A DNA stretch of 18,925 bases, from positions 1 through 18,925 of the forward strand of contig JACRLA010000009.1 of assembly GCA_016215145.1 (NCBI GenBank), read 5' to 3'. Below, piece after piece: positions 7,831-14,915 of the stretch (the first letter of the stretch is position 1; each line of letters opens with the position of its first letter). The notes beneath the pieces are model-generated. The model saw only the letters and a list, made by a program, of their open reading frames with translations, searched no databases and was not told the origin of the DNA. This DNA is from Chloroflexota bacterium. GTDB lineage: Bacteria; Chloroflexota; Anaerolineae; Anaerolineales; VGOW01. The position numbers were made by a program, and so were the translations under genes.

Positions 7831-8961
7831 TCATCCTCGAGTCATGATCAATACATATGTCAGCGGCTCACCTACCTTACGTAGATCGCTGCATAGTCGT
7901 TTTAAATCCACATCCACTCGATAGAATAATTCGCCTGCGCGGTTGCGATAGCTGAGGAACGATTTGCGAACACGATCAGGGTTCGCGCTTGCTAAAGTCT
8001 CATCTAAGTTCTCAATCTCTTTCATAAATGCCAACGCACGTTTATCGGCGCGATGGTGGCAAAGTGATTCGCTCCTGGCTTTGAGGTCTGCCCACGAAAT
8101 TTCCAATTCTTGCAAATCTTGATCAATGAAATCTTCAATGCGGTTGAGTAACACTTCCAGCCCTTGCCAGCCATCGTGATCTTCGATCAGGTTAGCCAGC
8201 ACATTACTGATGTTAATCAATTCATTCACGCCTGCTTGAAACAGTTTTACTTTCTCCGCATTAAGATCAGGACGATTAGCGATCTGATCTTTAATTTGCG
8301 AAAGTGATTGGGTGAGAGCGGGGAGACGCAAGGCGCGAGCAGTATTGTTGAGGCGTTGATTGATCTGCGAGGGCTGAATGTCGAGTAGCTGTTTAAGTCG
8401 GCGGGCGATGCTCCCAAGTTGTTTTGCTTCTGTGTTGTTGATCGCCTGAGCAAGTTCATCAGGCATAGAGGCGAGTCGTTGAATCCACAACGTATCGGGC
8501 TTTGCCACAAACCCGTGCGCGGCAACACTTTGTAATTGATCTATAAGACTTTCAAGTTTGATGTGGTATTTGATCAGATCGTCGGCATTATCATCGGGAA
8601 AGTGAGTGGTGGCGTTTACGATCACGTCGTAACATTCAAATTCAATTTGATGTAGCAAGTCGTGCAGTTCTTTATAATCGCCGAGAATATCAATTTGTTG
8701 TTTTGTGTCTTGAAATTGACTGCGGAAAGTGATGACGGCTTCATTTACTTCGGCGGAGTGGCGCATGAGATCGGATAATGCGGTCAAACCGTCATACACT
8801 GTGCTGATGATCACGGTTGCCCCCGCCGCCGCTTGAATGACGTGACCCTCTGCAAGTATCTTGTCACGTCCTACGAAATCACTGCCTACCGATACTTGAC
8901 TGTCGTTGACGCTGATCCCGCTCTGTTGTACCGATCCGTTTGGAGTTGTTTGATCGCTCAT
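7831..8961 (-). CDS. Helical VGRDKI-motif protein, putative partner of the downstream nSTAND protein
   Basis: Protein of 376 residues with no function I recognise. The N-terminus is low-complexity and polar (NGSVQQSGISVNDSQVSVGS) and leads into SDFVGRDKI (about 28-36), a short motif that often marks proteins encoded with STAND NTPases in Chloroflexota and Cyanobacteria. A hydrophobic stretch follows (HVIQAAAGATVIISTVYDGL, about 41-60), perhaps a membrane-active or buried helix. The remaining 300 residues are predicted by eye to be almost all helical, rich in Leu, Gln, Asp and Glu, without catalytic motifs, ending in a helical bundle near YRNRAGELFYRVDVDLKRL. The stop lies 4 nt before the nSTAND start, and that gene's ribosome binding site is inside this one, so a fixed-ratio pair is likely. 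It could be an effector, scaffold or inhibitor of the ATPase. Confidence 0.72.
   Translation of the reverse strand: MSDQTTPNGSVQQSGISVNDSQVSVGSDFVGRDKILAEGHVIQAAAGATVIISTVYDGLTALSDLMRHSAEVNEAVITFRSQFQDTKQQIDILGDYKELHDLLHQIEFECYDVIVNATTHFPDDNADDLIKYHIKLESLIDQLQSVAAHGFVAKPDTLWIQRLASMPDELAQAINNTEAKQLGSIARRLKQLLDIQPSQINQRLNNTARALRLPALTQSLSQIKDQIANRPDLNAEKVKLFQAGVNELINISNVLANLIEDHDGWQGLEVLLNRIEDFIDQDLQELEISWADLKARSESLCHHRADKRALAFMKEIENLDETLASANPDRVRKSFLSYRNRAGELFYRVDVDLKRLCSDLRKVGEPLTYVLIMTRG
7834..7838 (-). promoter_or_regulatory. Ribosome binding site of the nSTAND gene, inside the upstream gene
   Basis: GAGGA on the minus strand, 7 nt before ATG 7826 and within the last codons of the VGRDKI gene. 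It fixes the start of the nSTAND gene and supports coupled translation of the pair. Confidence 0.6.
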
Positions 8962-8973
8962 CAGATTGTTGTC

Positions 8974-8980
8974 ATTCTAC
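8974..8980 (-). promoter_or_regulatory. Possible -10 element (GTAGAAT) before the VGRDKI gene
   Basis: Minus-strand GTAGAAT followed by GAC, 12 nt before ATG 8961, so a transcript starting a few bases downstream would have a very short leader. The same TAGAAT core occurs before the methyltransferase and amidase starts. No clear -35 box is seen. If real, it lets the nSTAND pair be expressed independently of the methyltransferase gene 56 nt upstream. Confidence 0.35.
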
Positions 8981-9017
8981 ATCATCCTCGCTCTGTTCGT
9001 GAGGTTGGCGAGAGAGG

Positions 9018-9719
9018 TTAAGTCTTTACGCCAACATACAACCCTCTCCCATCCACGCCCTGCTCGTCGTAAATCATTTTGAGATTCGCTTGCTGAAAAG
9101 CAAAAGCAAACTCTTCGCGGGTGAACATGCCGAGCTCGTGATGTTCGGTGAAATACTCCACCCCTTGCGCGGTTGCCACCAAATAATGAAAATCGAGAAT
9201 CGAAACGTTGCCTTCGATTTGACTCACGTTCATGCGGGCGATCTTGAGATCGGGTTCGTTGATGATGGTGGCGTGCGGAGTGCCAACCTTGAAGACATCA
9301 GGCGTGAACCAAGGTTCAATTAAGATCACGCCACCGGGAGCAAGATGCCGCGCCAACGTGTGTAGGGTTTGATTCAGCCGCGCCACCGTTTTCACGTAGC
9401 CAATCGCGCTGAACAAACTGACGATGACATCGTAAGTGCGATTGAGATTGAAGTCTGCCATGTCGCCATAATGAAAGGTGGTGCCGGGATGACGTAGGCG
9501 GGCGACCTCTAAGAGTTGATCGTCGAGATCGAGACCTTCGGCGGCATAAAATTTTTTGAGATGCTCAATGTGCGCGCCCGTGCCGCAACCTACGTCAAGC
9601 AAAGCGTTGCCCGACGAGCCTTTGTGTTTTTGAATTAGCGCGTGAATCTTTTCCGTTTCGTCGGCGTAATTTTTCCAAGAGTAAATTGCATCATAGAGCG
9701 TGGCAGATTTTATAAACAC
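9018..9719 (-). CDS. Class I SAM-dependent methyltransferase
   Basis: Rossmann-fold methyltransferase of 233 residues that transfers a methyl group from S-adenosylmethionine; the acceptor is unknown. Motif I is LLDVGCGTG (40-48), the acidic loop after strand 2 is EGLDLD (61-66), then GDMADF (85-90) and DVIVSLFSAIGYV near 96-108. A later segment, APGGVILIEPWF, is the usual strand-4/5 region. The N-terminus FIKSATLYDAIYSWKNY matches small-molecule methyltransferases of this group. I choose GTG 9719 because the minus-strand sequence AAAGGA ends 6 nt before it; a TTG at 9740 would add seven residues with no such site. Its leader carries a palindromic repeat (9744-9777). It is the first gene of the minus-strand island, but nothing in the sequence ties it functionally to the STAND pair. 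Confidence 0.86.
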   Translation of the reverse strand: MFIKSATLYDAIYSWKNYADETEKIHALIQKHKGSSGNALLDVGCGTGAHIEHLKKFYAAEGLDLDDQLLEVARLRHPGTTFHYGDMADFNLNRTYDVIVSLFSAIGYVKTVARLNQTLHTLARHLAPGGVILIEPWFTPDVFKVGTPHATIINEPDLKIARMNVSQIEGNVSILDFHYLVATAQGVEYFTEHHELGMFTREEFAFAFQQANLKMIYDEQGVDGRGLYVGVKT

Positions 9720-9725
9720 CGTGCA

Positions 9726-9731
9726 TCCTTT
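9726..9731 (-). promoter_or_regulatory. Ribosome binding site deciding the methyltransferase start
   Basis: AAAGGA on the minus strand with 6 nt to GTG 9719. This spacing favours the GTG over the upstream in-frame TTG at 9740. Confidence 0.55.
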
Positions 9732-9743
9732 CTCTGTCAAAGC

Positions 9744-9777
9744 ACCTCCCCGAAGGTTCTAAAACCTTCGGGAAGGT
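9744..9777. repeat. Palindromic repeat (ACCTTCCCGAAGGTT-type hairpin)
   Basis: Two 15-nt arms, ACCTCCCCGAAGGTT (9744-9758) and AACCTTCGGGAAGGT (9763-9777), are reverse complements with one mismatch and are separated by CTAA. It lies in the divergent region between the methyltransferase and amidase genes. The arm is closely related to the palindrome inside the amidase gene (10516-10550), so it belongs to a dispersed repeat family. There is no T-run on either side, so it is not an obvious intrinsic terminator. Confidence 0.8.
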
Positions 9778-9802
9778 CTTCACGCTGATAATCATAGCCG
9801 TC

Positions 9803-9809
9803 ATTCTAA
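9803..9809 (-). promoter_or_regulatory. Possible -10 element (TTAGAAT) for the methyltransferase gene
   Basis: Minus-strand TTTAGAAT followed by GACGGC in the divergent intergenic region, about 84 nt before GTG 9719. A transcript from here would carry the 9744-9777 hairpin in its leader. No -35 box is evident. Confidence 0.3.
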
Positions 9810-9821
9810 ACATTCCTTATG

Positions 9822-9828
9822 TTAGAAT
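9822..9828 (+). promoter_or_regulatory. Possible -10 element (TTAGAAT) giving a near-leaderless amidase transcript
   Basis: TTAGAAT ends only 6 nt before ATG 9835, about where transcription would begin, and no ribosome binding site precedes that ATG. Together these suggest a leaderless or nearly leaderless mRNA. The same core precedes two minus-strand genes nearby. No clear -35 box. Confidence 0.38.
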
Positions 9829-9834
9829 TTGACC

Positions 9835-11145
9835 ATGACCCCAAGTATAAACTCCCTTCCCGAACTTGCGCGTCAACTTCGCACTGGCGAACTTCCCCTC
9901 ACACGTTACATCGAACAACTACAAACACATTTTGAATCACGCGAGCCTTCGGTCTTGGCATACATGCCCGAACCGAATCGCTTCGAGCGGTTGCAACGCG
10001 ACGCCGAATCACTCCTCAAAAAATTTCCGACTTCCGATTCGCGCCCGCCGCTCTTCGGCATCCCCATCGGAGTCAAAGATATTTTTCATGTGGATGGCTT
10101 CCCCACGAGCGGGGGCAGTAAACTGCCGCCCGAAATTCTCAAAGGTCAACAAGCAGAGTCGGTCACACTTTTAAAAAATGCGGGCGCGTTGATCTTTGGC
10201 AAAGCCGTCTCCACTGAATTCGCTTACTTCGGTCCCGGTCCCACTCGCAATCCGCATAACCCCGAACACACGCCGGGCGGATCGAGCAGTGGTTCTGCCG
10301 CCGCCATCGGCGCAAATCTAAATCCGCTCACACTTGGCACGCAAACAATTGGATCGATCATCCGCCCTGCCTCATTTTGCGGAGTCGTTGGATTCAAACC
10401 AACATATGATCGTATCTCGCGCGATGGTGTGATTCCGCTTTCACCCTCACTCGATCACATTGGCTTCTTCACGGCGGATGCCGCCAGCGCGAATCGGGTG
10501 GCGAGCGTTTTACTTAAGACTTCCGAAGTTTTAAAAACTTCGGAAGTCTTGAAAACCTCGCGGGTCTTGCCCGTCCTCGGCATCCCCGAAGGCGCATATC
10601 TCTCTAAAGCAGAGCCGACGACGCTTGAACATTTTCGCGCGACGTGTAAAAAGCTGAGCGAAGCGGGATATACGATCAAATCCGTTGAAGCGATGCCAGA
10701 CTTTGAGGATATTTATGAACGGCATTACGTGATCGTAGCGGCAGAGGCGGCACAAGTACATACAAAGTGGTTTGCCGAGTACGGTTCACTCTATCACTCC
10801 AAAACAGTTGAACTGATTCAACGAGGTCGCTTAATAACGCCCGATCAGTTACATGAGTCACTTGCTGGACGCGAGAAATTATGCGAAGAGTTAACTTTAT
10901 TGATGGATCAGAATAAGGTTGATCTTTGGATCGCCCCATCCGCTATTGGCTCTGCCCCAACCGGACTCGACAGCACGGGTAATCCTGTAATGAACTTGCC
11001 GTGGACTCAAGCCGGGATGCCATCGCTTAGTCTCCCGAGCGGTTTACTCAATGGATTGCCGTTAGGCTTGCAACTAGTTGCGAGGCTTAATCACGACGAA
11101 GAGTTGTTGGTGTGGGGACAGGGAGTAGAGCAAGCGCTTCGCTGA
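9835..11145 (+). CDS. Amidase-signature family hydrolase with an in-frame palindromic-repeat insertion
   Basis: Amidase-signature enzyme of 436 residues, hydrolysing a C-N amide or urea-type bond. The catalytic triad is visible: Lys81 in IPIGVKDIF, cis-Ser150 in GGSSSGSAAA and nucleophile Ser174 in GTQTIGSIIRPASFCG. The GTQTIGS variant occurs in a branch of small-molecule amidases. Residues 227-244 are LKTSEVLKTSEVLKTSRV, encoded by palindromic DNA (10513-10566) related to the intergenic repeat at 9744. They fall after a family-conserved helix (ADAASANRVASVL) and before LPVLGIPEG, probably a surface loop, and the frame is preserved. ATG 9835 is preferred over TTG 9829. It precedes a solute importer and FdrA/DUF1116 genes on the same strand, so the substrate may be a ureide, hydantoin derivative or carbamoyl compound; that is inference. 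Confidence 0.87.
   Translation: MTPSINSLPELARQLRTGELPLTRYIEQLQTHFESREPSVLAYMPEPNRFERLQRDAESLLKKFPTSDSRPPLFGIPIGVKDIFHVDGFPTSGGSKLPPEILKGQQAESVTLLKNAGALIFGKAVSTEFAYFGPGPTRNPHNPEHTPGGSSSGSAAAIGANLNPLTLGTQTIGSIIRPASFCGVVGFKPTYDRISRDGVIPLSPSLDHIGFFTADAASANRVASVLLKTSEVLKTSEVLKTSRVLPVLGIPEGAYLSKAEPTTLEHFRATCKKLSEAGYTIKSVEAMPDFEDIYERHYVIVAAEAAQVHTKWFAEYGSLYHSKTVELIQRGRLITPDQLHESLAGREKLCEELTLLMDQNKVDLWIAPSAIGSAPTGLDSTGNPVMNLPWTQAGMPSLSLPSGLLNGLPLGLQLVARLNHDEELLVWGQGVEQALR
10513..10566. repeat. Palindromic repeat inserted in-frame in the amidase gene
   Basis: Arms AAGACTTCCGAAGTTT (10516-10531) and AAACTTCGGAAGTCTT (10535-10550) are perfect 16-nt reverse complements around TAA. A third, diverged unit, AAAACCTCGCGGGTC, follows to 10566. 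The three 18-nt units encode LKTSEV, LKTSEV and LKTSRV. Because of how the palindrome sits in the frame, both arms encode the same peptide. It is related to the 9744-9777 repeat. Confidence 0.85.
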
Positions 11146-11210
11146 TAATGATCAGCTCCTAGAAATTTTGTCGCGATGATTCATGGCGATAAAAAAATTA
11201 GTTCACTATG

Positions 11211-11217
11211 AGGAGAG
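11211..11217 (+). promoter_or_regulatory. Ribosome binding site of the BMP lipoprotein gene
   Basis: AGGAGAG with 4 nt to ATG 11222. It selects that ATG over the upstream in-frame ATG at 11183, and the protein then starts directly with a lipoprotein signal peptide. Confidence 0.7.
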
Positions 11218-11221
11218 TTCT

Positions 11222-12226
11222 ATGTTCAAACGACTATCTGTAATTACAACGTTAGTATTAGTAGTATCGCTTGTGGCAGGATGTGCCACACCTGCCGCGC
11301 CAGCCGCACCCACCGCCGCCGGGAAGGTGCTGAAACTCGCGGCGATCTTCCCCGGCACGATCACCGATGCCGACTACAACACGCTTGGTTACAACGGTAT
11401 CAAGGCGGTTGAGAAGTCGCAAGGGATTAAGATCGCTTATTCCGAGAATGTTGCCGTACCAGATGTGGAGCGTGTAATGCGTGAGTACATTAACGACGGC
11501 TACAACATCATCTTCACTCATGGCAGCCAATTCATCAGCCAGACGCAGACGATGGCGACGCAATTCAAGGATGCCTACTTCATCGCCGAGACCGATGGTC
11601 CCGTTGACAACGCACCTGCCAATTTGTGGATCATTGATCGCAATTTCCATCTCGGCTTTTATGCGGTGGGCGCATTGGCGGCTCGCCAAACACAGACCAA
11701 GAAGATCGGTTACATTGGCGGGTTGACACTGCCGTTTGCCTGGTCAGAGCTTCACGCCATGAATCAAGCGATCAAAGATTCTGGGCAAAACGTTAAACTG
11801 ACGCAGGTCTTTACCGGCAACTTCAACGATCCGGCTAAAGCGCGTGAACTTGCCGAGGCGATGATCGCCGATGGCGTGGATGTGATCGCCGGTTCACTCA
11901 ACTTGGGGATGCTCGGCATCTTTGAAGCGGTCAAAGGCAAGAAGGTGACTGTAATTGCCAAATACACCGACAAATCTTCTTTCGCGCCGGATAACTACAT
12001 CACGTCGTTGATCTACGATTTTGAGAAGCCGCTTAATGAGATTGTGAGCGGGATCAAGAGCGGAAAGAGCGGCGGCTACTACCCTCTCGGGTTTGACACA
12101 GGCGTTAAGTTACAGAGTCCGCTCAAACTGGTGACGCCCGAAGTTGCCAAAGCGACCGAGCAGGTGATGGCAGATGTTGTCAGCGGCAAGATCAAAGTTG
12201 TAAAGAATACGGAAGCGATTAAATAA
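11222..12226 (+). CDS. BMP-family (PnrA/Med-like) substrate-binding lipoprotein of an ABC importer
   Basis: Extracytoplasmic solute-binding protein of 334 residues. The N-terminus is a lipoprotein signal peptide: MFKR, a hydrophobic core, and lipobox VAGC with Cys21 as the lipidation site, then an Ala/Pro/Thr-rich tether. The mature part is a type I periplasmic fold of the basic-membrane-protein family: LAAIFPGTITDADYNTLGYNG at the first strand, NIIFTHGSQF, FIAETDG, and KKIGYIGGL opening the second lobe. Characterised relatives bind purine nucleosides; other members handle other ligands. The ATPase and both permeases follow at once. The amidase lies 76 nt upstream and may be co-transcribed. 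A strong palindrome after the stop (12236-12298) may stabilise this part of the message, since binding proteins are usually needed in excess over the transporter. Confidence 0.9.
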   Translation: MFKRLSVITTLVLVVSLVAGCATPAAPAAPTAAGKVLKLAAIFPGTITDADYNTLGYNGIKAVEKSQGIKIAYSENVAVPDVERVMREYINDGYNIIFTHGSQFISQTQTMATQFKDAYFIAETDGPVDNAPANLWIIDRNFHLGFYAVGALAARQTQTKKIGYIGGLTLPFAWSELHAMNQAIKDSGQNVKLTQVFTGNFNDPAKARELAEAMIADGVDVIAGSLNLGMLGIFEAVKGKKVTVIAKYTDKSSFAPDNYITSLIYDFEKPLNEIVSGIKSGKSGGYYPLGFDTGVKLQSPLKLVTPEVAKATEQVMADVVSGKIKVVKNTEAIK

Positions 12227-12235
12227 ATCATGCCA

Positions 12236-12298
12236 AGACCGACGCGGTCTCGCGAAGCTCCGCGTAGCGAAGCGGAGCGGGTGAGACCGCGTCGGTCT
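12236..12298. repeat. Long imperfect palindrome between binding-protein and ATPase genes
   Basis: Perfect 16-nt outer arms AGACCGACGCGGTCTC (12236-12251) and GAGACCGCGTCGGTCT (12283-12298), with an inner stem GCTCCGC (12257-12263) / GCGGAGC (12272-12278). It fills most of the 88-nt gap between the lipoprotein stop and the ATPase start. No T-run follows, so it is more likely a repeat element or an mRNA-stability structure than an intrinsic terminator. Confidence 0.82.
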
Positions 12299-12314
12299 GA
12301 CTACAACACATTAC

Positions 12315-13862
12315 ATGACGCCTTCTGAATCTACCCTGTTAGAAATGCGGGGAGTCCGCAAGACGTTTGGACCAGTGATCGCGCTTGACAACGTGACCTT
12401 GAACGTCAAGCGCGGCGAGATTCACGGGTTGCTTGGCGGCAATGGGGCGGGCAAGACTACTTTGATGAATGTCCTCTTCGGTTTGTATAAAGCCGATGCC
12501 GGAGAGATCGCCGTGGACGGACGGGTGGCACAAGTGCGCTCGCCACGCGAGGCAATTGGGTTGGGCATCGGCATGGTGCATCAACAGTTTTTGCAGGTGA
12601 ATAGTTTTAGCGCCGCCGAGAACATCGTGCTTGGCACGCCGCTCCGTAATCGCCCCACACTGGATCTGACAACTCCTAAACAAAAAATTCGCGCGCTGTC
12701 CGAGAAGTTCGGCTTATCGCTCGATCCTGATGCGACTCTCGAATCGCAGCCGATGGGTGTGCGCCAGCGCGTTGAGATTCTCAAAGCGCTGTATCGTGAC
12801 GCGAAGCTGTTAATCTTAGATGAACCGACGACGATGCTCACGCCTCAACAAGTGGACTCATTGTTCAATTCACTTCGGGCGATGGTGAAGAGCGGCTTGA
12901 GCGTGATCTTCATCACGCACAAACTGCGTGAAGTGTTAACGCTGTGTGAGCGCATCACTGTTTTACGCAACGGCAAAAGCGTGATCACTTTAGCGCGCGA
13001 AGAGGCTACTGAAGACACCTTTATCAAGGCGATGGTGGGCGAAGAGATGAACATCGGGCGAAGTTTGTTGTTTGCCAAATCGAGCTACGAAACGGAGATC
13101 GCCCAAGTGGGGAGCAAAGAGTTGTTGAAGGTTGACGGGTTGAGCGTGGAGGCGGCATCCCAAGAGAATCAGGTGATCAGCGATTGGTCGTTTACTCTCC
13201 GCGAAGGAGAGATATTGGGTGTGGCAGGCGTGGCGGGCAACGGTCAGCACGAACTCGCCGAGAGTCTTATGGGGATTCGTCCGTGCAAAGGCAAAGTTGT
13301 TTTTGATGGCGCGGAGATGACGACGTTAGTCACGCGTGATCTGCTGGCGCGCGGGATCGCTTACGTCCCCGAAAATCGTTGGGACGATGGGCTGCTGCCC
13401 AAAGCGACTGTTGCCCAAAATTTAATTCTGGGTTCGCATCGCAGACCACCCTACAGTAATGGGCTGATGTTAAATTTGGGCGCGATCCTCAAACGCTCGC
13501 AAGAATTGATTGACGAGTTTAAGATCAAGACCGAAAGCCCCCAGTCGCTAGCCGCCAACCTCTCGGGCGGCAATGTGCAGCGTATGATGTTAGCCCGCGC
13601 GTTTTCGCAAAACCCCAAACTGATGATCGTTCACAACCCGACGCAAGGCTTGGACATCCCCTCGACTGAATTTGTGTATAACAAACTGCTTGAACGCAAG
13701 CGAGCGGGCATGGGGACGTTGTTGATCTCCGAAAATCTGGACGAGTTGTTCTTGATGTGTAATCGTGTGGCGGCGATCTATCGCGGGCGAATCGTTGGTG
13801 TGTTGGAGCGCGGGCAATTTGATGCTTATCGGGTGGGGCGGATGATGAGCGGGTTGGAATAA
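12315..13862 (+). CDS. Double-domain ABC importer ATPase (YufO/NupA-like)
   Basis: Tandem nucleotide-binding protein of 515 residues energising the BMP-type importer at the inner face of the membrane. Domain 1: Walker A GGNGAGKTT (41-49), Q-loop HQQF (89-92), a degenerate signature PMGVRQR (145-151) and Walker B LLILDEPT (164-171) with Glu169. Domain 2 (from about 270): a degenerate Walker A region GVAGVAGNGQHELAESL, a good signature LSGGN (416-420) and a Walker B end reading MIVHNPTQGLD, with His-Asn where the catalytic Glu would be. This asymmetry is usual for the sugar/nucleoside-type double ATPases. Start ATG 12315 is chosen by family length; no clear ribosome binding site precedes it, and ATG 12345 is the alternative. 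The permease follows 21 nt later. Confidence 0.9.
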   Translation: MTPSESTLLEMRGVRKTFGPVIALDNVTLNVKRGEIHGLLGGNGAGKTTLMNVLFGLYKADAGEIAVDGRVAQVRSPREAIGLGIGMVHQQFLQVNSFSAAENIVLGTPLRNRPTLDLTTPKQKIRALSEKFGLSLDPDATLESQPMGVRQRVEILKALYRDAKLLILDEPTTMLTPQQVDSLFNSLRAMVKSGLSVIFITHKLREVLTLCERITVLRNGKSVITLAREEATEDTFIKAMVGEEMNIGRSLLFAKSSYETEIAQVGSKELLKVDGLSVEAASQENQVISDWSFTLREGEILGVAGVAGNGQHELAESLMGIRPCKGKVVFDGAEMTTLVTRDLLARGIAYVPENRWDDGLLPKATVAQNLILGSHRRPPYSNGLMLNLGAILKRSQELIDEFKIKTESPQSLAANLSGGNVQRMMLARAFSQNPKLMIVHNPTQGLDIPSTEFVYNKLLERKRAGMGTLLISENLDELFLMCNRVAAIYRGRIVGVLERGQFDAYRVGRMMSGLE

Positions 13863-13883
13863 TGAAACCGTTAACAATCGTCT

Positions 13884-14906
13884 ATGAAACAAACTTTTAT
13901 TTCTATCGGTAACACACTCATTCCGTATCTGGTCGCTATTACCGCCTCGTTTTTAGCGGCGGGGCTGTTCATCGGCATGATGGGCTTTGACGTGCTGAAA
14001 GCCTACGAAACGATCTTGTTGTCATCGTTTCGCTCACCCGGCGCATTTGCTCAAACGCTGGTTAAGTTTGTGCCGTTGCTGTTGCAAGCACTCGCCTTCA
14101 CCATCCCGCTGGCGGCGGGCAAGTTTAACATCGGCGGCGAGGGGCAATTAATTGTTGGGGCGATTGGCGCAGCGGGTGTAGGCATTGTCTTTGCCAATCT
14201 GCCCATCTATTTGCTTTTGCCGCTTGTCATCATCGCGGGAGTAGTCTTTGGCGCATTGTGGGCGGCGTTCCCGGCGTGGCTGCTCTATCGCTTCGGCATC
14301 AATGAAATTTTAACAACCGTTTTGTTGAACTTCGTCTCATTCAGCCTCATTGATTATATCGCCACGGAGATTTGGCGTGACCCTGCGGCTGGGCATCCCA
14401 CCACCGTGCCGATTGGTGCGGGTGGTGAACTGCCTCTCTTGATGGAACGCACTAATTTACATGCGGGTTTTATCATCGCCGTGCTTATCGCCGTGCTCGT
14501 TTACATCTATACTAATCACACTTCTGCCGGTTATGAGTTAATTGCTACAGGCGCAAACGCCCGTGCCTCACGCGCCTACGGGATCAACGTCCGCAGTTTG
14601 TTTTTGCTTTCACTGATCTTGGGTGGCGGCGTCGCCGGACTCTCGGGGGCGATTGAAGTTGCTGGGGTGCATCATCGCCTCATCGAAGGCTTGCAATCGA
14701 ACTTTCTCTTGCTCGGATTGATCATTGGCTTGATCGCCAAAGGCAATCACTTCGGCGTCCCCTTTGTGGCATTTTTTATCGCCGTGCTGGAGATCGGCGC
14801 GAGTTCGATGCAGCGCACGATGAGCATTCCCGGAGAGATGGTGTTTATTGTTGAGGCGTTGATTTTGTTGTTCATCTTGCTTTCGGATTTGGTGAGGAAG
14901 AAATAG
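13884..14906 (+). CDS. ABC importer permease 1 (YufP/NupB-like)
   Basis: Integral membrane permease of 340 residues in the branched-chain amino acid/sugar-type permease family, paired with the BMP-type binding protein. Hydrophobic segments alternate through the whole length, starting with LIPYLVAITASFLAAGLFIG. The family hallmark AGKFNIGGEGQLIVGA lies near 75-90, and GINEILTTVLLNFVSF follows further on. A cytoplasmic loop with GANARASRAYGINV is the expected ATPase-coupling region, and the C-terminus is VEALILLFILLSDLVRKK. It lies 21 nt after the ATPase gene and 9 nt before the second permease, so the three are one transcript. The substrate is not readable from the permease. Confidence 0.9.
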   Translation: MKQTFISIGNTLIPYLVAITASFLAAGLFIGMMGFDVLKAYETILLSSFRSPGAFAQTLVKFVPLLLQALAFTIPLAAGKFNIGGEGQLIVGAIGAAGVGIVFANLPIYLLLPLVIIAGVVFGALWAAFPAWLLYRFGINEILTTVLLNFVSFSLIDYIATEIWRDPAAGHPTTVPIGAGGELPLLMERTNLHAGFIIAVLIAVLVYIYTNHTSAGYELIATGANARASRAYGINVRSLFLLSLILGGGVAGLSGAIEVAGVHHRLIEGLQSNFLLLGLIIGLIAKGNHFGVPFVAFFIAVLEIGASSMQRTMSIPGEMVFIVEALILLFILLSDLVRKK

Positions 14907-14915
14907 ATAGCGACT

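Noticed and set aside
9744..9777. Hairpin as an intrinsic terminator
   Set aside because: No T-run follows on either strand, and it lies upstream of both divergent genes rather than after a stop codon. It fits a dispersed repeat better.
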